This document shows positions 1 through 6,394 of a stretch of 8,594 nucleotides of DNA, piece after piece. Below the pieces are notes generated by a model. The model made no database searches. It had not been told where the DNA came from and was given only the letters and a program-made list of their open reading frames with translations. Position 1 is the first letter of the stretch. Every line of letters starts with the position of its first letter. The DNA lies in the NCBI GenBank assembly GCA_030591305.1, contig JAUVBI010000127.1, positions 1-8,594 on the forward strand, given 5' to 3'. The position numbers and the translations under genes are program-made. The DNA comes from Pseudomonadota bacterium. GTDB taxonomy: Bacteria > Pseudomonadota > Gammaproteobacteria > Pseudomonadales > Halieaceae.

Positions 1-108
1 CAGGGTGTAACCTCCATGCAGGAAGTCATGCGCGTTACCCAGGACCAGGGTGAAGTGCAAATGGCTGCTGAGGAAGCGGCTTCCACCGAAGCACCTGTGG
101 AAGCCTGA
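1..108 (+). CDS. gspE: Type II secretion ATPase GspE, C-terminal end (5' partial)
   Basis: Frame 1 is open from the first base to the TGA at 106-108 and gives 35 residues. It opens with GVTSMQEVMRVTQDQ, which matches the near-C-terminal 'GVTS-EEV-RVT' signature of the GspE/PulE/PilB secretion ATPases. GspE is the cytoplasmic hexameric ATPase that powers pseudopilus assembly through GspL and GspF. An acidic, Ala-rich tail of about 18 residues follows the signature. The Walker boxes and the tetracysteine zinc motif would lie upstream of the window and cannot be checked. The stop overlaps the gspF start by one base (TGATG), which supports cotranslation. The family call rests on this short tail plus the adjoining T2SS genes. 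Confidence 0.9.
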   Translation, partial: QGVTSMQEVMRVTQDQGEVQMAAEEAASTEAPVEA

Positions 109-1319
109 TGCCCCAATTCAGTTATAAAGCTATCGGCAGGGATGGCAAGTCACTGGACGGTATTATCGAGGCTCCGGGTCTCGAATTGGCCTCGCGAGAT
201 TTGCGTTCCCAGGGCCTGACACTGCTGAAGCTTGAGGCGGGCACGGCCAATTACACCGGTGCAGAGGACGTTGCCGAAGGTAAACCCCCTAGCCGGGAAA
301 ATATTTTATCGTTTACCAGTGAACTGGCTGTACTGCTTCGCGCTGGCCTACCCCTGGACAGGGCGCTGAAAGTGCTGATAGACATGGCGGTTCCGGGACA
401 AATGAAACAGCTGCTGGCGCAATTGTTGAAATCGGTGAAAGGGGGTAAAGCGCTGAGCCAGGGCTTACTTCAACACGAGGATATATTTGGCAATTTCTAC
501 ATCAATATGGTGAGGTCGGCGGAGGCCAGTGGTCAGTTGTCGGAAGTGCTGGAGCGTTTGGTCGAGTACCTGGAAAACGCCAAGGCCACTCGCGACAGCG
601 TGGTTTCAGCACTTATTTATCCCTCTATACTGTTTGTTGTGGCGATGCTGGCTATTGTCGGCATGCTGGGCTTTGTCGTGCCACAGTTTGAAACACTGTT
701 TTCCGATATGGGTGAGGCTCTGCCTCTTATGACCCGCATGGTCATAGGTGCTGCCGAGTTTGTGAAGAGTTATTTCTGGCTTATCGTCGCCGTGGTGGCC
801 GGGCTCACCTTCTATCTACGCAATTGGGCAGCCTCGGACAAGGGGAAAGCAGAGCTACACGAAAAGATGCTGAAAGCCCCCATTATGGGCGGCATCGTTT
901 TTGAGTTTGAGGTATCCAAATTCGCCAGAACAGCGGGAACCTTATTGGGTAACGGTGTTCCTATGTTGCAGGCAATTTCAATCGCCATAGATACCGTTGA
1001 AAACAGGGTGATAAAAGAGGCGCTGGGCGTGTTGCCTCCCGCGGTTAAAGCGGGCAAGCGTATGTCGGGGGCACTGGATAAGACGGGCATGTTCACGCCC
1101 ATGGTTATTCAGATGATTCGCGTGGGCGAGGAGTCTGGAAGCCTTGGAGAGATGATGCTTGAGTTGGCCAAGGTCTTTGATGGCCATGTGCAGGCGAATG
1201 TTAAGCGCGCCCTGACTTTGCTTGAGCCCGTGTTAATTCTTTCCATGGGTGTAATAATTGCCTTTATTATTATCTCGATACTGATGGGCATACTGTCGGT
1301 GAACGATTTGGCTGTATAA
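108..1319 (+). CDS. gspF: Type II secretion inner-membrane platform protein GspF
   Basis: This 403-residue protein has the usual GspF length. GspF is the polytopic inner-membrane platform protein that meets GspE and GspL and is thought to feed pseudopilin subunits into the growing fibre. After the N-terminal FSYKAIGRDGK segment, two tandem T2SSF cytoplasmic repeats can be seen at about residues 68-190 and 271-393. Each carries the family motif: SAEASGQLSEVLERL near 137-151 and VGEESGSLGEMMLELA near 339-354. Three hydrophobic segments lie at roughly 168-193, 222-240 and 372-396, the normal topology. The ATG at 108 overlaps the gspE stop and has GGAAG at 99-103 as a ribosome binding site. The gene ends with TAA. 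No damage is visible. Confidence 0.97.
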   Translation: MPQFSYKAIGRDGKSLDGIIEAPGLELASRDLRSQGLTLLKLEAGTANYTGAEDVAEGKPPSRENILSFTSELAVLLRAGLPLDRALKVLIDMAVPGQMKQLLAQLLKSVKGGKALSQGLLQHEDIFGNFYINMVRSAEASGQLSEVLERLVEYLENAKATRDSVVSALIYPSILFVVAMLAIVGMLGFVVPQFETLFSDMGEALPLMTRMVIGAAEFVKSYFWLIVAVVAGLTFYLRNWAASDKGKAELHEKMLKAPIMGGIVFEFEVSKFARTAGTLLGNGVPMLQAISIAIDTVENRVIKEALGVLPPAVKAGKRMSGALDKTGMFTPMVIQMIRVGEESGSLGEMMLELAKVFDGHVQANVKRALTLLEPVLILSMGVIIAFIIISILMGILSVNDLAV

Positions 1320-1320
1320 T
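1292..1320 (+). promoter_or_regulatory. Possible internal promoter ahead of gspG (weak)
   Basis: A perfect sigma70 -10 hexamer, TATAAT, lies at 1315-1320 across the gspF stop codon. Initiation there would give a leader of roughly 35 bases before the gspG ATG. It sits at the only noticeable gap in the operon and just ahead of the major pseudopilin, the subunit needed in greatest amount. Against it, no recognisable -35 box lies 16-18 bases upstream (region 1290-1298), and there is no properly spaced TGn extended -10. One hexamer in AT-rich sequence can arise by chance. Confidence 0.2.
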
Positions 1321-1349
1321 AAGTAGTCGATTTAACATTTTTATATTTT

Positions 1350-1353
1350 GAGG
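1350..1353 (+). promoter_or_regulatory. Ribosome binding site of gspG
   Basis: GAGG ends 8 bases before the ATG at 1362. It lies only 2 bases from the in-frame GTG at 1356, too close to serve it, so it decides the start in favour of the ATG. It follows an AT-rich stretch, unlike the other junctions, where ribosome binding sites lie inside the preceding gene. Confidence 0.6.
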
Positions 1354-1361
1354 TTGTGCAA

Positions 1362-1805
1362 ATGAGTGGCAGTAAGTTTCCGGTCAGGCAGAAATTAAGG
1401 CGGCAGGGTGGTTTTACCTTAATGGAGTTGCTGGTGGTGCTGGCTATCCTGGGTTTGTTGATGGGCCTGGTGGGGCCACAGGTATTAAACCAGCTCAGCG
1501 GCGCCAAGGTAAAAACGGCGGCCATCCAGATTAAAGACCTGGAGCAGGCATTGGAAATGTACAAGCTCGATGTGGGGCGCTTTCCCACCACTGATCAGGG
1601 GCTGGTTGCCCTGATGAATAAACCCTCCAACGCCTCCGGCTGGAACGGCCCCTACCTGAAGTCGAAAGTGCCTCAGGATCCCTGGAAAGTAGACTACCAC
1701 TACAAGTATCCCGGTGAGCACGGAGACCTCGATATCTACACCTATGGTCAGGATGGCACGCCGGGTGGCGATGGTGAAGACACCGATGTGGGTAGCTGGG
1801 ACTGA
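1362..1805 (+). CDS. gspG: Major pseudopilin GspG
   Basis: GspG is the main subunit of the periplasmic pseudopilus. The product has 147 residues from the ATG at 1362, chosen over the GTG at 1356 because of the ribosome binding site position. A short basic leader ends in RRQGG. Prepilin peptidase should cut after Gly17, leaving Phe18 as the mature N-terminus and Glu22 at the conserved +5 position, followed by the hydrophobic helix (about 18-42). The globular part shows the GspG hallmarks: DVGRFPTTDQGL (70-81), WNGPYL (94-99), PQDPW (104-108), and a Gly/Asp-rich C-terminal loop ending DVGSWD, which in this family binds calcium. It is preceded by a 42-base gap, and its 3' end overlaps the start of gspH. 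It appears complete and typical. Confidence 0.97.
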   Translation: MSGSKFPVRQKLRRQGGFTLMELLVVLAILGLLMGLVGPQVLNQLSGAKVKTAAIQIKDLEQALEMYKLDVGRFPTTDQGLVALMNKPSNASGWNGPYLKSKVPQDPWKVDYHYKYPGEHGDLDIYTYGQDGTPGGDGEDTDVGSWD

Positions 1806-2277
1806 ACAGCGGTTGAAAACGCCCGGGCTGGCGCGATCCGTGAGGGGGTTTACCCTGTTGGAGCTGTTGGCCGCGCTGGCTATCGCCGGTCTTGTTCTAG
1901 CCGTATCTGTTCCCGCGTCTGTACGCTTGTATGAATCGATGCAATATCGTGCTGCTGTGCGTGATGTCATTACCCTGTTCGCCTCCGCCCGCTACACCGC
2001 TATAACGTCCGGTCGTGCACAAGATGTAGAAATACGTCCCGGCTCGCGCGAGTTGCGCCTGAATAACACGGTAAAGCAACTACCCGGGGATGTGCGCCTG
2101 TCTGTTGATTCTGCCAAAGAACTCAATCAGGGCGATGTAGGTATCATCCGATTTTATCCCGAGGGGGGCACCAGCGGTGGCGGTGTGTCTGTCGAGAATA
2201 CCAACGGCGCGGGTGTGAAGATCACGGTCGACTGGCTGCTTGGTCGGGTTTCACAGGAAAAATATGGCTATAACTAG
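1786..2277 (+). CDS. gspH: Minor pseudopilin GspH
   Basis: This is a minor pseudopilin expected near the pseudopilus tip with GspI, GspJ and GspK. With the start at 1786 it has 163 residues. The leader ends SVRG; cleavage after Gly21 leaves Phe22 and places Glu26 at +5 (FTLLELLAAL), followed by a hydrophobic helix to about residue 42 and a beta-rich domain with a Gly-rich segment (GGTSGGG) typical of GspH. The start is uncertain. The frame is open back to an ATG at 1714, inside gspG, and other candidates are 1744, 1753, 1771 and a TTG at 1813. I chose 1786 because it gives a normal leader of 21 residues and has GAAGA 5 bases upstream. Whichever of the ATG starts is used overlaps gspG, by 20 bases for 1786. 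Confidence 0.9.
   Translation: MWVAGTEQRLKTPGLARSVRGFTLLELLAALAIAGLVLAVSVPASVRLYESMQYRAAVRDVITLFASARYTAITSGRAQDVEIRPGSRELRLNNTVKQLPGDVRLSVDSAKELNQGDVGIIRFYPEGGTSGGGVSVENTNGAGVKITVDWLLGRVSQEKYGYN
2255..2258 (+). promoter_or_regulatory. Ribosome binding site of gspI
   Basis: AGGA lies 5 bases before the ATG at 2264, inside the end of gspH. It supports 2264 over the earlier in-frame GTG at 2240 and implies coupling of gspI translation to gspH. Confidence 0.55.
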
Positions 2278-2608
2278 AACCCATCACTCAGCCGTGCGAC
2301 CTCAGAGCGGCTTCTCACTGCTCGAAATGGTGGTGGCCATAGCCATTCTCGCTTTGTCTTTGGGTGCCCTGTACCAGGCTGTGAGTGGCGCAACGCGAAA
2401 TGTCCGCAGCGGAGAAAAGTACGCCTATGGTGTGGAACTTGCCAGGTCTCTGTTAGCCGATAACACACTTATTTCTACTGACGGCGTTAATAAGCAGGGG
2501 GAGACAGAGGGCGAGTTCAGGTGGGCAGTTCAGTCCTCTCCAATCAACTTGCCCAATTCGAGCTTGCCCCGAGATGCGCTACACAACCTGGAAGTGTCTG
2601 TCAGCTGA
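2264..2608 (+). CDS. gspI: Minor pseudopilin GspI, probably truncated at the C-terminus
   Basis: GspI is thought to nucleate the pseudopilus tip complex with GspJ and GspK. The ATG at 2264 overlaps gspH by 14 bases. The product has 114 residues: a leader ending PQSG, cleavage after Gly16, Phe17 as mature N-terminus, Glu21 at +5 (FSLLEMVVAIAIL), a hydrophobic helix, and then the family pattern LARSLLADNTLI near residues 66-77. Translation stops at TGA 2606-2608 directly after LEVSVS. In GspI proteins this strand normally runs on as V-V-W plus a further strand. The same frame continues to 2671 as SVS-[stop]-QDGLKRRQVVLHSVVGAYGR, so TGG (Trp115) appears to have become TGA. The full product would have 135 residues and its stop would overlap the gspJ start by 11 bases. 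Family identity is sure; whether the truncated form works is unknown. Confidence 0.88.
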   Translation: MAITRTHHSAVRPQSGFSLLEMVVAIAILALSLGALYQAVSGATRNVRSGEKYAYGVELARSLLADNTLISTDGVNKQGETEGEFRWAVQSSPINLPNSSLPRDALHNLEVSVS

Positions 2609-2671
2609 CAGGATGGCTTGAAACGGCGGCAGGTGGTATTGCATTCTGTGGTGGGTGCCTATGGACGGTAA
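2606..2671 (+). other. Likely original 3' end of gspI behind an in-frame TGA
   Basis: These bases hold the TGA at 2606-2608, then 20 sense codons in the gspI frame, and TAA at 2669-2671. The residues (QDGLKRRQVVLHSVVGAYGR) resemble the closing strands of GspI, with basic residues after a Trp-Gln-Asp-Gly-like turn. The final bases ATGGACGGTAA overlap the gspJ start. This fits the short overlaps at nearly every other junction. Without the extension, gspI and gspJ are 52 bases apart, which is unusual for this operon. The region is untranslated unless the TGA is read through or is a sequence error. Confidence 0.7.
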
Positions 2672-3269
2672 GCACAGTGCCCACCAGCGTGGTTTTACCC
2701 TGGTTGAGGTGATTGTTTCTCTGGGTGTTTTGTCACTCATTTTACTGGCAACGGTTTCAGCCCTGCGCACCTTTGCCAACACGCAGGTATCGCTGGACAA
2801 GGTGATAGACCGCGTAGATGAAGTGCGCACCGTGAGCAGCTTCCTGCGTGATATGTTGGGTGGGGCGGTCACCGGGGAGAGCCAGAGTGGCGGGCTTTCA
2901 CTGGGTGGTGGTAGCTCTGAACTCGCATACTTTGAAGGAGACTCGAAATCATTGGCATGGAAGGCTCCAGCGCTGTTTGGCGAGGCCTACGGCGGTACCT
3001 TGCTGATGCGGCTCATCAAGGACGGCAGGCAACTAAAGCTTTACTGGCAGGAGCCTCCACAAGGCGATGCGCGTATTGTCTGGAGTAATAAAAATTCCCG
3101 TGTTTTGCTGTCCGCTGTGGAAACATTTGAAGTTGAATTTAAGCCGGAACACAATTTGGAGTGGCAAAGGGGTGAGTGGGACGCCCCTGGGGCTCCGGCT
3201 CTGGTGAGGTTAACAATTAAAGCCGATGGCAGGTATTGGCCCGACCTTATCCTGGCGGTGCAGCGTTGA
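2661..3269 (+). CDS. gspJ: Minor pseudopilin GspJ
   Basis: GspJ is a minor pseudopilin of the tip complex. From the ATG at 2661 it has 202 residues. The leader is MDGKHSAHQRG; cleavage after Gly11 leaves Phe12, with Glu16 at +5 (FTLVEVIVSLGVL). A hydrophobic helix of about 20 residues leads into a large beta-rich domain, and the region from about residue 155 on (VETFEVEF, then PALVRLTIKA) matches the usual GspJ pattern. An in-frame GTG at 2655 would add two residues; the ATG is preferred because a GGTGGG stretch upstream has better spacing to it. The gene overlaps gspK by one base (TGATG). If the TGA in gspI is real, ribosomes leave 52 bases upstream of this start, so coupling may be weakened. 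Confidence 0.95.
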   Translation: MDGKHSAHQRGFTLVEVIVSLGVLSLILLATVSALRTFANTQVSLDKVIDRVDEVRTVSSFLRDMLGGAVTGESQSGGLSLGGGSSELAYFEGDSKSLAWKAPALFGEAYGGTLLMRLIKDGRQLKLYWQEPPQGDARIVWSNKNSRVLLSAVETFEVEFKPEHNLEWQRGEWDAPGAPALVRLTIKADGRYWPDLILAVQR

Positions 3270-4123
3270 TGGGCAGGCATCATCAACAAGGCGTTGCACT
3301 GGCGATTGTGGTCTGGTTTTTGGCTGCGATGTCGCTATTGGTCGCCGGGATAGTTCTGCAGTCCAAAGTCGATACGCGCATGGCTCAAACACATCTGGCA
3401 AAGGCAAAAGCAGTGGCAGCGGGTGATGGTGCTATTCAATTGATGCTCGCAGCACTGAAGTCCCAGCAACTGCAATCCTTCCGGGGGCGCGGTGTGCCAA
3501 ACCTGACATTCGAGGTGGGAGAGCAATTGGTAGAGGTTTTCCTTACGCCCACTTCCGGGTTGATTGATTTAAACGGTGCGCCTCGCGATCTGCTTGGAAA
3601 TTTGTTTGCTTCTTATGGCAATGTCGAAAAAGCCGACGCGCAACTATTGGCTGACAATGTGGTAAAGTGGCGCCAACGGCCTGTACCAGGGACAAGACAG
3701 GCGGCAAAGTTCCGTTCGATTGAAGACCTGCTGCGGGTAGATGGAATTGGCAGGACATTGCTAGAGGGTATCCGTGACTCGGTTGTTGTGGGCCGGGCTT
3801 CCCGGGCCGGTGTCGATTGGCAGTCGGCGCCGCCGTCTGTGCTGGCTGTTATGGCCGGTGGTGATGTCTCTATGGTGTCGTCAATTGTCGAAGGCAGGGG
3901 AGGTAGTTTTGCCCCCAATAAGACAATACCCAGAGGGCTTAGCCCTCGTTTTCAAGCAGCGGGTTCAGGTGACGATTACAGAGTGGACGCACTGGTTACA
4001 GTGGGCGATAAAAAATGGTTGCGCAGGCGCTGGGTATCTATAGATGCTACAGGTGAGGGTTTGTTGCCCTGGCACTTTACCGGTACGGAAGCGGCAAGAG
4101 CTGCCGCTGGAATAGAAAAATAA
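3269..4123 (+). CDS. gspK: Minor pseudopilin GspK
   Basis: GspK caps the pseudopilus and carries the largest head domain of the pseudopilins. From the ATG at 3269, within TGATG, it has 284 residues; the frame is open back to 3236, but the overlap and GGCGGTG at 3254-3260 favour 3269. The leader is MGRHHQQG, with cleavage expected after Gly8. The mature start VALAI has Ile rather than Glu at +5; lack of this Glu is characteristic of GspK. The head shows GLIDLNGAPRDLL (97-109), then the helix-hairpin-helix-like FRSIEDLLRVDGIG (148-161), and DWQSAPPSVLAVM (183-195) in the place of the second 'N-N-A-P-VL' motif. The stretch between WRQ (134-136) and FRS (148) is short compared with the usual long Asp-rich loop, so the head is compact. 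Confidence 0.94.
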   Translation: MGRHHQQGVALAIVVWFLAAMSLLVAGIVLQSKVDTRMAQTHLAKAKAVAAGDGAIQLMLAALKSQQLQSFRGRGVPNLTFEVGEQLVEVFLTPTSGLIDLNGAPRDLLGNLFASYGNVEKADAQLLADNVVKWRQRPVPGTRQAAKFRSIEDLLRVDGIGRTLLEGIRDSVVVGRASRAGVDWQSAPPSVLAVMAGGDVSMVSSIVEGRGGSFAPNKTIPRGLSPRFQAAGSGDDYRVDALVTVGDKKWLRRRWVSIDATGEGLLPWHFTGTEAARAAAGIEK

Positions 4124-4133
4124 AGGGTTTTGG

Positions 4134-5171
4134 ATGGCTCAAGCGGGGCAAAATTGGGACTTGTTTGGTTATGACGTTCGCCAGGTACTAAAACACTGGC
4201 GCTCGGCATGGCGTGAATTTCTATGGGGTTGCGACTCTCCTGTTATAGTTCGCTTGGACGAGGGTCTCAAAGTTTACGGTGAAGCGGGTGAGGCCTATTT
4301 CCACGCGGGGCAACGCCATGCGCAGCCTGACGTTGACGTTGAGTGTGAAGCTGTATTGTTGCCAGAGCCTCTTGTGCTTAGCCGGGTTCTGGAAATGCCG
4401 CTGGCGGTAGAGAGTGACCTCGATATGGTCATGGCGCTTGAAGTTACAGCAAATAGCCCCTTTCCCGAGAGCGACACGGGTTATGGGTGGAAGATTTCAG
4501 GCCGTGACCAAAAGAATTTGCAGGTTCAACTGGCCATAGTCTCCCTGAGTTCGACCATGAGCTATCTTGGGCAGCACTACAACTGCCACGATGCGCAGGC
4601 ACGTGAGGTGTGGGCAGAGGTAGATGGCGCGGTGATAGTGCTCAGTGGCTTCGGTGAGAAAAAGCGCTTACAGCGTTACAATAAGCGCCTGCTCAGGGTT
4701 GGTATTACAATTGCCTACTGTGCATTGCTGTTGGTGGTCATTGCGGGTGCGTCCGCTGGGATGAAATACCTGGAACTACAACAGCTTCGAAGTTTGTCTG
4801 TGGCGGTAAAGGCCCAGGCCAGTGAAGCACTGGAAATGCGAACCACTATTGTCGCTGCCAATGAAACAATTGCAATGATAAACGAGTTGGCAACTCAGCG
4901 CCCCAGCCCGCATTTTGAGATGGTGCGCTTGTCACAAATGCTGGGTGACGACGTGTCGCTTATTCAGTTCAGCATGCAGGGCACTGGGCTTGATATTCGC
5001 GGTATTGCAGATGATGCCGCGGTGATTGTCCGGCAGCTTACCGATGAGCCCGCCTATGCCAGTGTTACAGCACCACAAGCTATTACCAAATACTTCAATA
5101 CCGGGCAGGAACAATTTTTTCTCAATATTGAACTGTCCCAGAGTGAGCTCACAGGCGGTGGTGCCCCGTGA
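4134..5171 (+). CDS. gspL: Type II secretion bitopic platform protein GspL (PilN-like C-terminus)
   Basis: GspL bridges the GspE ATPase in the cytoplasm to GspM in the membrane. This protein has 345 residues. The cytoplasmic part (about 1-187) includes the family-like run LPEPLVLSRVLEMPL (76-90) and ALEVTANSPFPESD (101-114), the actin-like fold region that contacts GspE. One transmembrane helix lies at about 188-209. A Gln/Ala/Glu-rich helical, possibly coiled-coil, stretch follows at about 211-255. The C-terminal domain (about 260-337) reads like the ferredoxin-like PilN/GspL domain (MLGDDVSLIQFSMQGTGLDIRG). The cytoplasmic part is shorter than in Klebsiella PulL, as expected for the xps type. 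It starts 10 bases after gspK behind AAAGGG and overlaps gspM by 4 bases. Confidence 0.92.
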   Translation: MAQAGQNWDLFGYDVRQVLKHWRSAWREFLWGCDSPVIVRLDEGLKVYGEAGEAYFHAGQRHAQPDVDVECEAVLLPEPLVLSRVLEMPLAVESDLDMVMALEVTANSPFPESDTGYGWKISGRDQKNLQVQLAIVSLSSTMSYLGQHYNCHDAQAREVWAEVDGAVIVLSGFGEKKRLQRYNKRLLRVGITIAYCALLLVVIAGASAGMKYLELQQLRSLSVAVKAQASEALEMRTTIVAANETIAMINELATQRPSPHFEMVRLSQMLGDDVSLIQFSMQGTGLDIRGIADDAAVIVRQLTDEPAYASVTAPQAITKYFNTGQEQFFLNIELSQSELTGGGAP

Positions 5172-5731
5172 ATTGGTTTAAAAATAATCAAAAGTCTGCT
5201 GTCATTGTCGGTCTGACCCTGCTGATGCCCCTGTTGTTAGTGTTGTACATGTTTACAGATTTTTGGGTGATGAGGCAGGGCTATCAAAAAGAGATCGAGC
5301 GCCTGCGGCCGAGAATTGCAAGAATGTATGGCTTAATGGAAGTTGAAGATCAACTGCGGCTTTCCGTCGGTCATCTCGGCTCCCAGATAGCGACGCTGGT
5401 CTACCCTCCCACCGAGGATTCCGCAGCGGTGTCGGCTGCCTTGCAGAGCGATATCCGGCAAATAATGACAGGTGCTGGCCTTACTGTGGCCAATAGCCGA
5501 ATACTGCCCCTGGTTCAGGAAGAAAATTTTGACCGTATCGGTCTTACTTTAACCGTGAGTGGGGGGCTGGATGCCCTGGATGCCGCCCTGCTGGAAATGG
5601 CAAATTACACCCCCCTTATTTTAATCGATGCAATTGATGTTAAGCCCAAGCGCATGACCCGTTCCCGTGATAAAAATGGTCAGCAAATTGTCACCGCCAC
5701 CATTGCGCTATTGACCGTGCGGGCCATCTGA
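5168..5731 (+). CDS. gspM: Type II secretion platform protein GspM (XpsM/GspMb type)
   Basis: GspM is a small bitopic inner-membrane protein that pairs with GspL. The product has 187 residues. It starts at GTG 5168, overlapping the gspL stop (GTGA), with AGGCGGTG at 5153-5160 as ribosome binding site. It has a short cytoplasmic N-terminus, one transmembrane helix at about 11-30, and a charged helical stretch at 35-65. The periplasmic ferredoxin-like domain spans about 85-187 and carries the second-family GspM pattern: AALQSDIRQIMTGAGLTVANS (90-110), TLTVSGGLDALDAALLEM (127-144), then TPLILIDAIDVKP (148-160). This matches the T2SSM_b family rather than the classical PulM type, consistent with an xps-like operon. 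It overlaps the next gene by one base. Confidence 0.92.
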   Translation: MNWFKNNQKSAVIVGLTLLMPLLLVLYMFTDFWVMRQGYQKEIERLRPRIARMYGLMEVEDQLRLSVGHLGSQIATLVYPPTEDSAAVSAALQSDIRQIMTGAGLTVANSRILPLVQEENFDRIGLTLTVSGGLDALDAALLEMANYTPLILIDAIDVKPKRMTRSRDKNGQQIVTATIALLTVRAI

Positions 5732-6387
5732 TGAGCACTTTTTCAATGTTGATAAGCCGCTACCAGGCCAGGGAAAACCCACTTCTCAGTGAGAGAAGAA
5801 TAGAGCTGTTTGCACTGCTGCTCACGCTTGTGCTTTTTCTGCTACTGTTTTTTAGTGTAGCCAGCCTGATTATATCTTCTCATCCCGCACCCAAACTGCC
5901 CTCGGCGGACAGCCTTGTTGGACGTGTGCTGCGCAGCTCGGGCGCGGTGTCCCCCGAGCAGAGCATTGCTGTCAGGGCGCGCCCGGTGTTTTGGCCATCG
6001 CGTCGTCCTGTTGATGCACCGTTAGAAACGGATGAAAACAAAAACACCAAGTACCAAAAGGGTGAGCTGGACAAGGTTAAATTGCTCGGAGTCTTCGGGG
6101 CGGGTGACTCTGTTGGTATCATCGCGTTGGTTCAGGGAAAGAAAACGCGTATATTGCAGGGTGACAAGATAGCAGGTTGGACATTGGACTCCATTGAGCG
6201 CGACCAGGCCGTGTTTGTTGAAGGTGGGCAATCGCAGACTTTAGCGCTGGAGCGCGGGGCCATTGTTACCAACGAGTCTGTTAGTGAGGCCTCCATCGGT
6301 TCCTCTACAGGCACCAGTAAAAAACTGGAAACAAAGCGTACACTTACAGCGGGCAGAGCTTCTCTTACTAATGAACAGACAAAATGA
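5731..6387 (+). CDS. gspC: Type II secretion clamp protein GspC (XpsN-like)
   Basis: GspC connects the inner-membrane platform to the periplasmic N-domains of the secretin. This 218-residue protein has a cytoplasmic N-terminus of about 25 residues, one transmembrane helix at about 26-49, a Pro-rich linker, and the motif RPVFWPSRRPV (84-94) common just before the homology region in GspC and XpsN proteins. The homology region follows at about 113-177 (LDKVKLLGVFGAGDSVGIIA, then GDKIAGWTLDSI). The last 40 residues are Ser/Thr/Lys-rich and apparently disordered. There is no PDZ or coiled-coil domain, unlike canonical PulC/OutC but like XpsN. It lies directly before its partner gspD. The name gspN is also used for this position; the homology region is why I prefer GspC. 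Confidence 0.87.
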   Translation: MSTFSMLISRYQARENPLLSERRIELFALLLTLVLFLLLFFSVASLIISSHPAPKLPSADSLVGRVLRSSGAVSPEQSIAVRARPVFWPSRRPVDAPLETDENKNTKYQKGELDKVKLLGVFGAGDSVGIIALVQGKKTRILQGDKIAGWTLDSIERDQAVFVEGGQSQTLALERGAIVTNESVSEASIGSSTGTSKKLETKRTLTAGRASLTNEQTK

Positions 6388-6394
6388 CAAAGCG

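Noticed and set aside
1342..1347. TATATT as a -10 box for gspG
   Set aside because: Initiation would fall at about 1354, past the GAGG ribosome binding site, leaving a nearly leaderless message. The TATAAT at 1315-1320 is better placed.
1109..1591. Minus-strand open frame of 160 codons across the end of gspF and the start of gspG
   Set aside because: The plus strand is fully explained by two conserved T2SS genes. The opposite frame shows no domain or signal and crosses a gene boundary.
2606..2608. TGA in gspI as a selenocysteine codon or as genome-wide Trp recoding
   Set aside because: The expected residue is Trp, not Cys, and no selenoprotein family fits. Seven other genes in the window end in TGA at proper C-termini, so TGA is an ordinary stop here.
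2521..2712. Plus-strand open frame across the gspI-gspJ junction as a possible small gene or frameshifted gspI end
   Set aside because: Its Cys/Trp-rich translation resembles nothing in GspI. The convincing GspI tail is in the original gspI frame, so no frameshift is needed.
6263..6394. Upstream extension of gspD to the ATG at 6263
   Set aside because: It would overlap gspC by 125 bases and place 44 extra residues in front of a clear lipoprotein signal peptide.
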